64,000 nucleotides of DNA from Lysobacter sp. (GTDB lineage: Bacteria > Pseudomonadota > Gammaproteobacteria > Xanthomonadales > Xanthomonadaceae). The stretch spans positions 186,001-250,000 of the forward strand of contig SSGH01000013.1 of assembly GCA_008015835.1 (NCBI GenBank), given 5' to 3'. The position numbers and the translations under genes were made by a program. This document shows, in pieces, positions 16,601 to 24,797 of this stretch (its first letter is position 1; each line of letters starts with the position of its first letter). The notes beneath the pieces are model-generated. The model was not told the DNA's origin, did no database searches, and saw only the letters and a list, made by a program, of their open reading frames with translations.

Positions 16601-18530
16601 CGACCGCGCGCATCGGGTCCGCGGCAGGGACCGAATCGGAAATATCCTCGTCGAGCGATGCCGCGTAATAGCGCGCCACGCCGTCGTCGTCGAGATGCAG
16701 CACCACCACCGAACTGTTCACGCCGAACAGGTTCTGCGCCCACGACACGGCGCGCGCCAGCGATTCCGAGACCGCATAACGTTCGGAATGCACGGCGACG
16801 TAATGATTGCCCGGCAAGGCCAGCGCGGTGCCGCCCTCGAACGGCGGCGGCGCGTTCACTACGCGATCGGTCTCGGCCCCCGCGACGGCGGCGCGCGGCA
16901 CCGTGGTCTCGGCGACGACGCCCGCGGCGGCGACATCGCTCTCGGGCGCGGCGACGGCAGCGCTCGACGACTCGGGAGCGCTCGGTGTCGCGGATGCCGC
17001 CGAGCTCGCCGAACCGCGCGCGCGCGGCGGCGGACTTGCGGGGCCGAGCGGCGTGGACAGATCGCTCGCGTCGGCCATCTCGGCCAGCGTGAAGTGGCTC
17101 GTCAGCGCATCGCCCAAACGCGCGGCGGCGTCGCTTCGCGCGGTTTGCGTCGCGGCGTCGCCCGCGTCTCGCGAGGCGGCGACGAGCGCGGGGTAGACAT
17201 TGAGAATACGCGTGCGCAACTGGGTCAGCCGGTTCAGATCGCCCTCGCGCAGCATCGCGCCGAAGGTCGCCAGATACGCCCCGCCCGGCCCCAGCTCCGC
17301 AGCGCGCTCGCGATCGGCCGCGGCCTGCCGATACAGACGGTCCAGCGACATCTGCACCATCAGATGCGCGATGCCCAACAGCGCGTACGCGGTGTCGTGT
17401 TGGCCGGCGGAGGCCTCGCTTTCGCCCCGTTCGACCAGCATCTCGGGGCCGACCGGCATGCCGAAACCGCCGAAGACCGCGATCGGAAGATCGCCCGCGG
17501 CGTAGCCCACCCACCACGCGGTTTCGAGCGCCGACAGCGCCTGCAGCGCCTGCGCGCGTTCGCCGCGATCGATCAACCAAAACGCGAGTTCGCCCGCGTG
17601 GCTGCGCGCGTCTTCGCCGGACATGCGCGCGATCAGCGCCGGCACCAGGGCGCGCGCCTCGTCCTCTCGCGAGGCCCAGCGCGCGCGTTCGAACGCGGTC
17701 CACAGCGTGCGGAAATCGCGCGTGTCGATGGTCGCGAGCAGCGGATCCGCCGCTTCGGCGCCCGGCAGCGGCGAACGCGATACGCGCGGCGTCGACAACC
17801 CGCGATGCTGCAACACATGGGTGAGTTCGTGCGCCAACAGCGCGCGTCCGGCCTCGGAGTGCGGCGCGTATTGGCCATCGCCGAACACGATGTGTTCGCC
17901 GACCGCGAGCGCGCGCGCGCGCATCGCGCCCGCCGCCTGCGCCCCGCGCATTCCGGTGTGGAGACGGACCCGCGAGAAATCCGGAAGCGTGCCTGCGGCG
18001 TTCGGCGTTTCCGAGGCGGTGTCGGTGGAGACATCGTCGGCGATTTCGGCAGGAATTTCGGCGCGCGAAGAACCCGCCGCATGCCGCGCGGCTTGGGATT
18101 CGGCGGCGCTGTCGTGCGCATCCATGTCGATGCGCCCGTGCCGCAAATCGCTTCGAGCTGCGGCGCTCGCGGCGCGTCCGATCAACGCGCTTCCGGAAAA
18201 GCTTCGCTGCATGCGTTCGCGTAGCGGTGCGTCGAGCGGCGTTCCGGATTCTTCCAGGGCGTTCGCCAGCAAGGTTCTGGGCGCGGACGCATGCGCTGCG
18301 GGAACGCGAGGCGCGGCCGGCAGCAGCGGTTGCAGCAGCGTGCGCATGCCGCGATTGCCGATGCGCGACAGCAGCGGGAGCCCGTCTGCGGCGGCAAGCG
18401 GCGCGGCCTCTTGCGCATTCGCGACGCCGCGCGCGGAGTCCAGCGCCGAATGCGCGGACGACGGACGCGCGCTCGAGCGCTCGCCGCCGCTGCGCGCGGT
18501 GCCATCCCCTCGGGCGGACGACGTGCTCAT
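13677..18530 (-). CDS. eCIS cargo 2: DUF4157 protein with C-terminal deaminase-like toxin domain
   Basis: 1617 residues. Ser/Arg/Ala-rich start, then LLSRIGNRGMRTLLQPLLPA (about 53-72), then DUF4157 with FGDGQYAPHSEAGRALLAHE and HELTH (234-238). The middle is long and helical with hydrophobic segments followed by an acidic/Pro-rich, repetitive region (about 1250-1500). The last 100 residues look like a nucleoside/nucleic-acid deaminase: HAE (His1519, Glu1521) then, 36 residues later, CHAC (Cys1557, Cys1560), the zinc-binding and proton-shuttle residues of the family, followed by a helix and an IIRVTTE strand. Polymorphic toxins with such ends edit DNA, RNA or nucleotides. Seven nt separate its stop from the first possible ATG of the next cargo gene, so there is no room for an immunity gene downstream. 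Confidence 0.85.
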   Translation of the reverse strand: MSTSSARGDGTARSGGERSSARPSSAHSALDSARGVANAQEAAPLAAADGLPLLSRIGNRGMRTLLQPLLPAAPRVPAAHASAPRTLLANALEESGTPLDAPLRERMQRSFSGSALIGRAASAAARSDLRHGRIDMDAHDSAAESQAARHAAGSSRAEIPAEIADDVSTDTASETPNAAGTLPDFSRVRLHTGMRGAQAAGAMRARALAVGEHIVFGDGQYAPHSEAGRALLAHELTHVLQHRGLSTPRVSRSPLPGAEAADPLLATIDTRDFRTLWTAFERARWASREDEARALVPALIARMSGEDARSHAGELAFWLIDRGERAQALQALSALETAWWVGYAAGDLPIAVFGGFGMPVGPEMLVERGESEASAGQHDTAYALLGIAHLMVQMSLDRLYRQAAADRERAAELGPGGAYLATFGAMLREGDLNRLTQLRTRILNVYPALVAASRDAGDAATQTARSDAAARLGDALTSHFTLAEMADASDLSTPLGPASPPPRARGSASSAASATPSAPESSSAAVAAPESDVAAAGVVAETTVPRAAVAGAETDRVVNAPPPFEGGTALALPGNHYVAVHSERYAVSESLARAVSWAQNLFGVNSSVVVLHLDDDGVARYYAASLDEDISDSVPAADPMRAVAVPLSVPLVALPNHYDIMVIHVGNGVGLWPTPERKAGFDRALALQQARSPGVATLDREHVRREVFSTIDALMADEEENREEIARRLAQLDATAFATLTGEQRTAYLEVLLRAWTYQAQERAVVEIMRSVPSLTELQAIIARLREADLWESLIDDLDMELWSLLTTVGQRFGGDALTLGNLYQFMADAGLLSIGTPIPGLSIGPNGPEFDVDVIAQIEEAANSFIRFLEGMWDAIVMLITRPDRVVEGLAQLTKMVLVFKLAEYGYVPAMVMRQQIVENIGRQLLNGFKGVVVLGVGEEVLRRIKWALIWEVASMFVGIGEIRAAMGAMEVSARVGAIARFLRILGLAGRAAEGERAVGGLTRLAGILGRSSRLLRTEEEVLVALSHLPDDEAARLGRALEGVELGEGLTLDALRAAHPELAEIATNSLQRAETLHRLAAKMGGFSDEVARLFARLSRGGHSGDELARIVGLIPEGEGERFARVIGMMDDDAALSGARGLSNLELLAASTTRMQAVERYGYRAIDSLMAYAEHEAADLDGLIAALGRVEGELPEVGRADQFSHFVEAVADSDPEALAWLDRRVPGAHPTAPRPRPTTTAHDASIRELVEDYGLYYTDDEMARITADMRSSLVGKTDDEAMAMFDAWEEQMRQRVPAAVAPGATVSVADYEARIQRLLDRMERHGMSASPDEAAAAIRQRLEGRTPEEADAILRDLERGVDVREDAAESALPRTRGGDPETPTQPLPIGPREPAGGRVVDEPPPGPVTQRPLDTPVAPSRPASGGARVEVGPDDIAAMRARYPNLHPDRDTVAVARTDVPGMEAELFEGGSPAVRRDAMRGDRPGRAPGGGRDPEPGLPEPELGPVESPSPSAQFRQHAEEDLANRFIARVRELGLTEAQLEGRTLAIHISNTYVCHACRGGISARFWSTSGTVESGVLRQLSERYPGLIIRVTTEAPATAPAAQRGFVLLGGVAI

Positions 18531-18560
18531 GCGGCCTCCTCGATCATGCGGGCGTCGCGC

Positions 18561-19001
18561 TCAGTCCATCGGCGGGATCGATGCCTTCAAGGCCGCGATC
18601 GCGTCCGGCGACAGATCGAGCACATCGAAATCGAGACGGCGCGAAAGAAAGTGCGCATCGGCCAGGGTCTCGGGCGTCAGGTCGACCGCCTCCGCGGACA
18701 GGAAGCGGTACCAGGTGTGGCCCTCGTGCGCGAGTTCGATCTTCGCCCACCCGATACGCGCGCAACGCGGGCATTCCCAACGCTCGACGATGCGGATGCG
18801 CCCTTCGGTCCACGGCCGCAGGGCGACGTAGGCGTCGCGGAAATTCTCCTCGCCCGCGTTGAAACTCTCGCCGATTCGGCGCGCTTCGTCGCCGAAGCCC
18901 GGATTGAGGCCATCGCTATACAACCGCGCGGCGTCCTCCGCCGTGACGCAGCCGCAAGCGGCGCATTCGAGTTTCGCGAAGAACCAAAGGGCGTCGGACA
19001 T
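18561..19001 (-). CDS. Small CxxC zinc-ribbon-like protein between two cargo genes; immunity or accessory candidate
   Basis: 146 residues with two Cys pairs, Cys13/Cys16 (plus Cys18) and Cys77/Cys80 (WECPRC), consistent with one zinc site. The rest is mixed alpha/beta and rich in Asp/Glu; no signal peptide. I do not recognise a family. It starts 47 nt after the PIN-tailed cargo and ends 30 nt before the deaminase-tailed cargo. Toxin-immunity pairs are usually ordered toxin then immunity, so it could protect from the PIN domain. It could equally be a loading chaperone. The other two cargo genes have no such partner. Confidence 0.8.
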   Translation of the reverse strand: MSDALWFFAKLECAACGCVTAEDAARLYSDGLNPGFGDEARRIGESFNAGEENFRDAYVALRPWTEGRIRIVERWECPRCARIGWAKIELAHEGHTWYRFLSAEAVDLTPETLADAHFLSRRLDFDVLDLSPDAIAALKASIPPMD

Positions 19002-19048
19002 GGCGGCTCAGCGGAGAGGAGGAAGAAGAAGCGGACGGAGGATGCGGA

Positions 19049-22000
19049 TCATTTGAACGCGATGTGCAGTTTGTGGCCGAGCACATCGACGGTGAAGCTG
19101 CCGCTCGGGAACGCGGTCGCGAGTTGCGCCTTCTCCGAAACGCCGCCGGCTTTCGGCGCGAACTTCGTCGGGGTGGCGTAGTTTTTCGCGAGGCGAATCA
19201 AAATATCATCGTCGACCACCACCAACGTGGGAATGTCGGCGGCCGAGGCTCTGGGCGCGGTCAAGGCGTCGGCGACGACCGTGCGGTCGCGCGCGCCTTT
19301 GGGCTTGCCCACGCCCTTCTTGCCCAAGTCGTCGATGATCGCCTCGTACCCCGCGTCGTACGTGGGCTTTCCGGCCGAACCGACGGCGTCGAGCGCTTTG
19401 GACGGGCCTTTCGCCGCTTCGCCGATCACCGCTTCGGCCGTGGTCGTGATGTTGGCGCGCAGATCGAACCCGCCGCCGACGATGTCGTCGATGGTGGGCG
19501 CTCGGCCCGTCGGCGGCGTGTACGCGCCCAACCCGCGCGCCTTGCGGATGGCCTCGATCGCAGCCTGCTCGTTCGGCATCAGGCCTTGGGTCACGATCGC
19601 GCCGCTGCTGTCGGTGACGCTGGTGTACGGTGTGCCTTTCAATAGCTTATCGACGGAAATCAGCGCGTTCGAATCGAGAATGACGCTGGAAGACGTCAGC
19701 GGCGCGCGCGTCGGCAATCGCCCGCCCGCGCTGCCCAGGGCGGTCGCGAAATCGGCGACTTTCTTGAGGCTTGCTGGCGTGGTGCCCGCCCATTTCAGGA
19801 AATCCTTGATCGCGGCGTCGCTCCAATGATCGCGCATCGACTGCAGATGCGAACCGCGCATCGTGCCCGTCGCCCCGCCTTGACTGAGCGCATCGTTCAC
19901 CGCCTTGTCGCCGAGCGAGACGACCATGCTCTGCGCCTGTCGGGCCGACACGTCCGTGATCGCGGCGCGCGCCGGTCCGCTCAGTTTGCCGAGCAACGCC
20001 TGCGCCTCGGGACCGCTCAGCATCAGGCTCCAGGCGGCCAAGTCGGTGGGCACGCCGGCGATCACCGCCTTGGCGGCGTCCACGCCCGGCTGATCGGACG
20101 CATGCAATTCGCGCAGGAACGAGCCGACACGGTCGTTCGCCATTTTTTCGAGCACGGCATCGACCGCGCCCGCGTCGCTGCCGTCCAAAACGCGCGACAA
20201 ACCGCCGAGCAGTTCGTCGTCGATGGCGTGCCCGGTTTCCGCCGCGCGCAGCAGGGAACGCGGCGTCACCGCGGTGCCGCGGGTCCGCAGCGCGTCGAGC
20301 ACCGAATCCGACACCGCGTTGTCCAAGGCGTTCGCGCGCTTGGCGAAGGTCTCCAACGCGTCGAGCGCATTGCCGAAGCGCAGCGTCATCAGATTCATCA
20401 GCTCGCCGGGCGTTCGCCGCAAACCGAGCGCCAGCACCTGTTCGGCGTCGAACAGCGGCCGCAACTGGGTGGTGGTGACCAAATTTTTCGCCATCGTGTC
20501 GTCGACGCCGCCGATGAAGCGCAGCCAGGGTTCGATGCCGTCCGGCCGAGCTTTTCGGAAGGTCTGCAGCATCGTCGCCAACGTATCGTCGCCGAGAGTG
20601 GTGCGGCCCAAGGTCAGCAAACGCTCCAAGCCGTTGCTGGCGTCGCGGGTGAGCTGCACGCCGGCCAAGTCGATGATTTGCTGCTGGAGGGTGCCGCGCA
20701 CGCCGGTGAGCCACGCGCGACCGGCCTCGGCCATTTTCTCCTTAACGCCGTCGTAGATGCCCTTGGCCAGAATCTCGTCCATTTGATGACCGAGAAATTT
20801 CCGGAACGCCGACAGCGACAGCGTCACTTCCGACATCCACTGCGTCGGCGTGATCGCCGGTTGATGGCCGCGCAGCGCGGTCAGAATCTCGCTCATCTTC
20901 GCCAGCACCGTGGTGTCGGCGGCGCGGAAGATCGGCGCGAGCAGCGCGCTGCCGCCGATCTCGAACACCGCGCCGAGCACCATGCCCATGCCCGCCGATT
21001 TCAGATAATCGCTGAAGGAACTCAGGCTGCCGCCGTGCTGCATCACGCGAATCATGTCGTGCATGAACAGCACCGATGGCCCCATCGCGCCACCGGCGAG
21101 AGCGCCGACCGTGCCGTGCTTCAGCAGCCATGCGGCGACCAATCGGCCGAACGCGACTTTCTCCAGCGTCGCCGGCAGCACCAGTCGCGCGGCGGCTTTG
21201 CCGGCCGGCGCGAACAATCGGAAACCGACCGCCGCCAGGTAACCCTCGACGCCGGCCAACAACAGCCCTTCCAGCGTCCAGCGCTTGTGGGTGAGCATGT
21301 AGATCGCCATCGAGATGCCGATCGACAGCGCGACCGGCACCGCGCCGCCGCCCGCGGTCACCAGCGCCCCGATGACGCCCGCTTCCCAGGCCACCGCGAT
21401 CACCGCGCCGATCAGCACGACCTTCGCGAAGCCCTCCATCACATCCGCGTTCTGCGAATACGGGTACCAGAACGTGTCGTACTCGAAGGTGTATTCGCTG
21501 CGCCAATCGTTGCGCGCGCCTTCGACGGGCGTCCACGCCGTATCGCCGCCTTCGCCGCCGAGGATGCGTTCGACGCGCTCGTATTTCACTTCGTAGCGGG
21601 TGACGCCGTCGCCTTCTTCCGGCCCTTCGCGCACGCCGAGCAGGCGCACGCTTTCCTGCCATTCGACGTCTTCGATATCGCGATCGGTGTCCAAACCCGC
21701 CGCGGCCCACGCCTTTTCGAGCAGCAGTTTGCCGACCTCGTCCTGCGTTTTCGGCGTCTCCGTTCCCTCCAACAACCGCGCGATGTATTGGCGCGACTGG
21801 CTTTCCAGTTCCGCCTCCAATTTCTTGCGGGCTTCGGGGCGGAGCTGTTCGCGGTCTTCGTCCTTCAGGAACATCGAATCGAGGTCGCCCGCGACTTCGC
21901 CTACCTGCATGCGGGTATCGCGGTCCAGAAAGACCGTGCCGCCGTTGGCGTTGATCTCGTAACGGTGGGTGCGCTTGCCGCCGTGGCGGCGGATCAATTC

Positions 22001-24154
22001 TTCCTGCGCGGTACGGACGCGGGGATGATCGCGATAGCGGCCCGCGCGCGCGGCCTCCACCAACAAGCTCAGGCCGACGTAACCGCGCATCGCATGCACG
22101 GCATCGAACAGTTTGTCGAAATAGCCGCCGGACCGCCGCGCCAAATCGTCCAACACCAAATCGAAGAAGGCTTGCTCGCGAACGGCGCGTTTCAGTTCGT
22201 CGCGCAGCGCGAACTCGACGGTGAGGCGATACGTGTCCTCGTCGTCGAGCCACTTCACGATGATGTCGGCGCGCTGACGAGCGCCTTCTCGATTGTTCTC
22301 CTCGATTCGCGCCTTTTCCTCGGCCCGCTTGACGTCGCGTTCCTGCACGTACTTCGCGATGGCCGCATCGCGCACGGCCGGATCCAAGGCCGGCAGATAG
22401 ACCAGCAGCACGACGGCGGAGATTTCCTTGGCGCCGGGTTCGGGGCCTTCCTGCTGGTTCTTGGCCAGGCGGTCGACGCCGTCGAGGATGTGCTGCTTTT
22501 TGTCTTCCGGAACGGTTTCGAACGCCTTTTGCAGGGTTTTCCCGGCGTCGAACTCCGAGTCCATCAGCGCCAACATGCGTGCGCTAATCGCGGAGAATTT
22601 GAAGTAGGCCGCGCGAGCGATACCGCGGCGCCGATCGTTCTCCAGGGCGCGCTGCACATCCAGTTCGCCATGCAGAAAATCGCGCTTCGCTTCCATCAGC
22701 GCGATGGTGCCCTTGTACTTCGCTCCATCGGCGCCGTAGAAGCGCTTCAGCAGCTCGATCCGGTCCTCGCGGCGCATATCGGAGGGCGCGGCACCATCGA
22801 ACATCAATCGATCGAAGGTTTCGCGGTCGTGGGCGACCATCGAATACTGACTGTCGTAGAAGCGCACCGCGGATTCGCCGTACACCTCGATCGGCGTCTG
22901 CAGCAGGATCTCGGCCTTGCGCGCGTAAGCCAACGCATGCAGATAGGCGTCTTCGGCGAACAGAATGGCGTCGAGGTCGAAGCCCAACCCCTGGATTTGC
23001 AAGCGCAGCGGATGGGTTGCGTCCTCGGCCACCCGACGCAGCATCAAGAACGTCCGCGGCCCCAGAATACCGTCGGCCTTCAGATGACCGCCTTCGAACC
23101 ACTTGGTGCCGGCTTCGCGGAAGATGCGCTGCGCGCGAACGACCCGATTGGCGTAAGCCTGCGGCTGCGTCATCGGGTCGTATTGGCGAAACGGCCAGAC
23201 TTCGTCCAATTCGAGATCGCGCCACCAGCGTTCGTTGACCGAGCGATAGTCCTGATCGACGCCGGCTTCGAGCGTCGCATCGTCGGGCAGGATGTCGTAG
23301 AAATCGTCGGCGGGCGCAGGATCCGCGACGGCCGCATCGTCGTAGATGTCGGTGTCGGGCGTCGGGGCGCGCTGCAGAGCGGTGCGCCCGCTCGGGTCCA
23401 GGAGCGTCGCGAGCGGCGCCAACGCGTGCCCGGCGACGCGTCGCAGCGTTTGCTGCGCGACATGCTGCAGCTCGTGCGCGAGCAGACGGCGCCCGCGGCT
23501 GGTCGCCGGCGCGTAATGGCCTGCGCCGAACACGATATCGCGACCGACGGTGAACGCCGCCGCGCGCAGCGCGCTCGCCAATCGATTCGCTTGCGGCGAA
23601 TCGTGAACGCGCACCGCGCCCACATCGACGCCGAGCCGCGCCGCGAGCGCGGATGCGGTATCCGGCGCGAGCGCACGCCCCTCGCCCAGCCAGTTCGAGA
23701 GCCGCTGCGCACGCGGCGGCGTCGGCAACAGGATCGATGCTGCGCTGGCGCCAGCACTGCCGCGCGATGCCGATGGGTCGGCGTTCGATGCGGATCGAAC
23801 GGTCGACGCGAGCATCGGCGCAACGGTGGGCGCGGCCAGCGTATCGGCCGCTGCGGCCATCGGCCCGAAGCTCGACGCCACCATGGCGGATTCGACGGCC
23901 CCAGGCCGCGCAACATCGCTCGCGAAACGCTCCGAGGCGGCTTCGTGCGCATCCGGGCGAGCGCGATCCGAGGCCAGCAGTCCGCTGAGGCGACGATTGC
24001 CGAGCGCTTGCACGACGGCGTCGAGCGGACCGAGCGAGGCGTCGGCGGTGGGTTGCGCGATCGCGACGGTCGCGGCGCTTTCGGCGCTGCGCGCGCTGCG
24101 CTCGGATTTCGCGTCCCGCTGCGTCGCGCCGCGTCTGCCCGCCGGTCCTTTCAT
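19049..24154 (-). CDS. eCIS cargo 1: DUF4157 protein with C-terminal PIN-like nuclease domain
   Basis: 1701 residues. N-terminal low-complexity part with ALGNRRLSGLL (about 50-60), then DUF4157 with FGAGHYAP (209-216) and HELQH (227-231). A segment near residues 330-375 (ending KADGILGPRTFLMLRR) resembles peptidoglycan-binding-like repeats. A strongly hydrophobic helical block lies in the middle (around 900-1050). The last 208 residues show the PIN order of acidic residues: Asp1494 in VILDSNAL, Glu1574 in TTTAEAVIGE, Asp1629 in RTVVADALTA, and Asp1648-1650 in LVVVDDDI. PIN domains are Mg/Mn-dependent ribonucleases, so the predicted toxin activity is RNA cleavage in the target cell. It is first of the three tandem cargo genes. 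Confidence 0.84.
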   Translation of the reverse strand: MKGPAGRRGATQRDAKSERSARSAESAATVAIAQPTADASLGPLDAVVQALGNRRLSGLLASDRARPDAHEAASERFASDVARPGAVESAMVASSFGPMAAAADTLAAPTVAPMLASTVRSASNADPSASRGSAGASAASILLPTPPRAQRLSNWLGEGRALAPDTASALAARLGVDVGAVRVHDSPQANRLASALRAAAFTVGRDIVFGAGHYAPATSRGRRLLAHELQHVAQQTLRRVAGHALAPLATLLDPSGRTALQRAPTPDTDIYDDAAVADPAPADDFYDILPDDATLEAGVDQDYRSVNERWWRDLELDEVWPFRQYDPMTQPQAYANRVVRAQRIFREAGTKWFEGGHLKADGILGPRTFLMLRRVAEDATHPLRLQIQGLGFDLDAILFAEDAYLHALAYARKAEILLQTPIEVYGESAVRFYDSQYSMVAHDRETFDRLMFDGAAPSDMRREDRIELLKRFYGADGAKYKGTIALMEAKRDFLHGELDVQRALENDRRRGIARAAYFKFSAISARMLALMDSEFDAGKTLQKAFETVPEDKKQHILDGVDRLAKNQQEGPEPGAKEISAVVLLVYLPALDPAVRDAAIAKYVQERDVKRAEEKARIEENNREGARQRADIIVKWLDDEDTYRLTVEFALRDELKRAVREQAFFDLVLDDLARRSGGYFDKLFDAVHAMRGYVGLSLLVEAARAGRYRDHPRVRTAQEELIRRHGGKRTHRYEINANGGTVFLDRDTRMQVGEVAGDLDSMFLKDEDREQLRPEARKKLEAELESQSRQYIARLLEGTETPKTQDEVGKLLLEKAWAAAGLDTDRDIEDVEWQESVRLLGVREGPEEGDGVTRYEVKYERVERILGGEGGDTAWTPVEGARNDWRSEYTFEYDTFWYPYSQNADVMEGFAKVVLIGAVIAVAWEAGVIGALVTAGGGAVPVALSIGISMAIYMLTHKRWTLEGLLLAGVEGYLAAVGFRLFAPAGKAAARLVLPATLEKVAFGRLVAAWLLKHGTVGALAGGAMGPSVLFMHDMIRVMQHGGSLSSFSDYLKSAGMGMVLGAVFEIGGSALLAPIFRAADTTVLAKMSEILTALRGHQPAITPTQWMSEVTLSLSAFRKFLGHQMDEILAKGIYDGVKEKMAEAGRAWLTGVRGTLQQQIIDLAGVQLTRDASNGLERLLTLGRTTLGDDTLATMLQTFRKARPDGIEPWLRFIGGVDDTMAKNLVTTTQLRPLFDAEQVLALGLRRTPGELMNLMTLRFGNALDALETFAKRANALDNAVSDSVLDALRTRGTAVTPRSLLRAAETGHAIDDELLGGLSRVLDGSDAGAVDAVLEKMANDRVGSFLRELHASDQPGVDAAKAVIAGVPTDLAAWSLMLSGPEAQALLGKLSGPARAAITDVSARQAQSMVVSLGDKAVNDALSQGGATGTMRGSHLQSMRDHWSDAAIKDFLKWAGTTPASLKKVADFATALGSAGGRLPTRAPLTSSSVILDSNALISVDKLLKGTPYTSVTDSSGAIVTQGLMPNEQAAIEAIRKARGLGAYTPPTGRAPTIDDIVGGGFDLRANITTTAEAVIGEAAKGPSKALDAVGSAGKPTYDAGYEAIIDDLGKKGVGKPKGARDRTVVADALTAPRASAADIPTLVVVDDDILIRLAKNYATPTKFAPKAGGVSEKAQLATAFPSGSFTVDVLGHKLHIAFK

Positions 24155-24178
24155 GCGCGAAACACGGCCCCGTCTCGC

Positions 24179-24709
24179 TCAATCCGCGACGACGGAGAGC
24201 GTCGCGATCGCGAGTTCCGCCGGCAGCAACGACCGCAGCGCGGACGGCACTTTTTCCGAGAACGCCTGCGTGAACAGCGAGACCGCGACCGCGCCGTCTT
24301 CGCGATAGCGCAGCCGGGCCACGGCGCTGGGCCCCTGCTCGGTATCGAGCGACAAATACACATCGCGGGCGCCGACGATCTGCAGCAACATGCGTTCGAC
24401 GGCCGCATCGCGGCGTTTGTCGGCCAACGACGCGTCGATCGCGAATGCGTAATCGCCGCTCTCGTGCCGGGTGGCCACCACGTTCGCGCGGCCCGCGCCG
24501 GCCTCGCTCGCGAATTCGCCGATCAACTGGCCGCCATCGGCCTCGTTCTTCGCCACGGACAGCACCGCCGCTTCCAGCGCCATCAACGAAACGGCATGGC
24601 GCGCGAGCGCTTTCTCGGCGGCTTCGCGCAGCATCGGCTTCAAGGCGAGCGCGACGCGCAGGCGCGTGCCCGGCGCGAATCGGATGGCGTCCGGTAGCGT
24701 GGGTTTCAT
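24179..24709 (-). CDS. Conserved-looking 176-residue protein of the eCIS operon, function unknown
   Basis: Begins MKPTLPDAIRF at ATG 24709; an in-frame ATG at 24727 is possible. A helical first half (ALKPMLREAAEKALARHAVS) is followed by alternating strands, one composition throughout, no signal peptide and no membrane segment. I do not recognise the family. It lies between the transthyretin/coiled-coil gene and cargo 1, only 24 nt before the cargo gene, so a loading or adaptor role is possible. The frame is open further upstream, but that part overlaps the preceding gene and is Arg-rich noise. Confidence 0.65.
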   Translation of the reverse strand: MKPTLPDAIRFAPGTRLRVALALKPMLREAAEKALARHAVSLMALEAAVLSVAKNEADGGQLIGEFASEAGAGRANVVATRHESGDYAFAIDASLADKRRDAAVERMLLQIVGARDVYLSLDTEQGPSAVARLRYREDGAVAVSLFTQAFSEKVPSALRSLLPAELAIATLSVVAD

Positions 24710-24797
24710 GCGGTCGGTTCGATGCATGGCGCGTTCGCGACATGCGCGACGCACGGTCCGCGGCGATGCGCGAGAAACGCGGAGACGCCCATCGGAA

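Noticed and set aside
8685-24697. Very long open frames on the plus strand opposite the three cargo genes (over 1600 codons at 19826-24697).
   Set aside because: They are antisense products of high-GC codon use, rich in Arg/His/Gln without domains; the minus-strand frames carry DUF4157 and toxin motifs and proper start sites.
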